DNA of 36,492 bases from Bacteroidota bacterium (GTDB lineage: Bacteria > Bacteroidota > Bacteroidia > B-17B0 > Aurantibacillaceae): the NCBI GenBank assembly GCA_025362395.1, contig JANYGK010000084.1, positions 1-36,492 on the forward strand. The letters run 5' to 3'. A program made the translations under genes and the position numbers. Positions 35,468 through 36,492 of this stretch are shown in pieces (position 1 is the stretch's first letter; every line of letters begins with the position of its first letter). The notes beneath the pieces were generated by a model, which saw nothing but the letters and a program-made list of their open reading frames with translations, was not told the origin of the DNA and did not search any database.

Positions 35468-36492
35468 ATGGATTTGACTTTTAAAAAAATAAATACAGTT
35501 CAAACCCACTTCTTATTAAGTACAGAAAGAACGGGAAGCTCTTTGCTTTCATTAATTCTCAACTTACATCCTTTTATTTTATCTCCCTCTGAAGAACCGT
35601 TCGCAATCTATTTTTATAAAGCTTATAAAAATAAAATTAAATGGTCGGATAGCGAAATCAGAAAGTTTGTGGATGAGTTTTGGTTGATGTCAGAAAATAA
35701 TTTAAATCTGTTCTTTATTACAAAAGAAAATCTATATACTGTACTTATACAACATAAAAAAAATCTACCATATCATTTACTTATTAAAATTATATACTTA
35801 CAGTTTATTGAACCCAAACCAAAACAGAATATCCAATTAATAGTAGATAAACAATTAAAATATTTTTTCTATCCTAAGCAATTAATCAGCTTATTTCCCG
35901 AGGCCAAATTTATAATAATAGTACGCGATCCGAGAGTAAACGCGCAAAGAAAGAAATTACGTAATTTAAATTCAGGTTCTAATGCCGTTTATTTAACCGG
36001 TATTTGGAATTATACTTATAAAAACATTTACTATTTCAAAAAACACAACAAACAACTTAAAATAGTAAAGTATGAAGAATTTGTCAGTAACCCCGCATTA
36101 ATCATAGAAGACATTTGCCGGTTTTTAGATGTCCCTTTTATGCCGGAAATGCTTATTACTAAAGGGGTATACGAGTCCTTCCTCGATCTGCAAAAAAATA
36201 AAATAAGTAATGCGGAACTGGCTCATTTAAAAGATTTTCAGAGTGGATTATTTACAGATATAAACACGGATAAAATAAGGTTGAACGAAAATGAAATAGA
36301 TGAAATACTCAATAATAAAATTATTAAAATTACTCAGTCTCTTTTAACTGAATTCGGATACGAAATAAATTCTACAAAACAAACTAAGCTTAATTTAAAT
36401 GACAGGTTACAATTAATAAAAGCGTATTTATACAGGCCATTATTGCTTAAGTTTTATTTACAGATACCCTTAAGTATAAAAGTTCTCATTAA
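35468..36492 (+). CDS. Sulfotransferase family protein, second of the pair, cut by window edge
   Basis: An open frame of 341 codons from the ATG at 35468 runs off the right edge. It has the PAPS motif STERTGSSLLSLILNLHP (19-36) and a 3'-phosphate motif IIIVRDPRVNAQRKK. It is diverged from the first copy (different residues in most positions) but has the same layout, so likely an old duplication or a pair with different acceptors. Only the first 341 residues are visible. Confidence 0.85.
   Translation, partial: MDLTFKKINTVQTHFLLSTERTGSSLLSLILNLHPFILSPSEEPFAIYFYKAYKNKIKWSDSEIRKFVDEFWLMSENNLNLFFITKENLYTVLIQHKKNLPYHLLIKIIYLQFIEPKPKQNIQLIVDKQLKYFFYPKQLISLFPEAKFIIIVRDPRVNAQRKKLRNLNSGSNAVYLTGIWNYTYKNIYYFKKHNKQLKIVKYEEFVSNPALIIEDICRFLDVPFMPEMLITKGVYESFLDLQKNKISNAELAHLKDFQSGLFTDINTDKIRLNENEIDEILNNKIIKITQSLLTEFGYEINSTKQTKLNLNDRLQLIKAYLYRPLLLKFYLQIPLSIKVLI

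Overview
The window is a stretch of AT-rich chromosome from a member of the Bacteroidota. Three things support this: two large secreted proteins end in type IX secretion (T9SS) C-terminal sorting domains; several genes are preceded by the Bacteroidota -7 promoter box TAnnTTTG; and ribosome-binding sites are mostly weak. Families typical of the phylum are also present (DUF4783 beside nadC, a fused E1 alpha/beta dehydrogenase, a split transketolase). I cannot place it below phylum level from sequence alone. No rRNA, tRNA, CRISPR array, insertion sequence or phage gene was seen.

Layout. 1-11317 is a block of minus-strand genes, in transcription order: ychF, a DUF1016/YhcG-type PDDEXK nuclease, parE, three secreted or lipid-anchored envelope proteins (LPP20-like, TPR plus CsgG-like, LPP20-like), parC, and a DUF6624 protein cut by the left edge. 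11589-14898 (plus) holds the two halves of transketolase with a secreted von Willebrand factor A protein between them, ending in a bidirectional terminator. 14969-19513 (minus) is a 1514-residue T9SS adhesin-like protein with three PA14/GLEYA-like modules. 19649-21425 is the rlmH / DUF4783-nadC group. 21431-22796 (minus) has a degenerate GH16-fold protein overlapping a 38-residue FeoB-associated Cys-rich peptide gene. 22962-24962 is a fused E1 dehydrogenase. 25071-26928 is a small cassette of secreted proteins: a short peptide with a broken start, a probable propeller, and a CxxC protein. Then come a DinB-like protein, pyrG with a clear promoter and terminator, a KirBac potassium channel divergent from a SCO-TlpA pair, a second T9SS protein divergent from a SET-domain protein, and two tandem sulfotransferases, the second cut by the right edge.

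Most genes are housekeeping. The parts that stand out are: two perfect 37-bp palindromes, 51 bp apart and translated in frame, inside the DUF1016 nuclease gene, whose stems co-vary; the tight fit of that nuclease between ychF and parE; the three-gene envelope cassette between parE and parC; a GH16-like protein whose catalytic nucleophile is replaced; and the 25071-26928 secreted-protein cassette.
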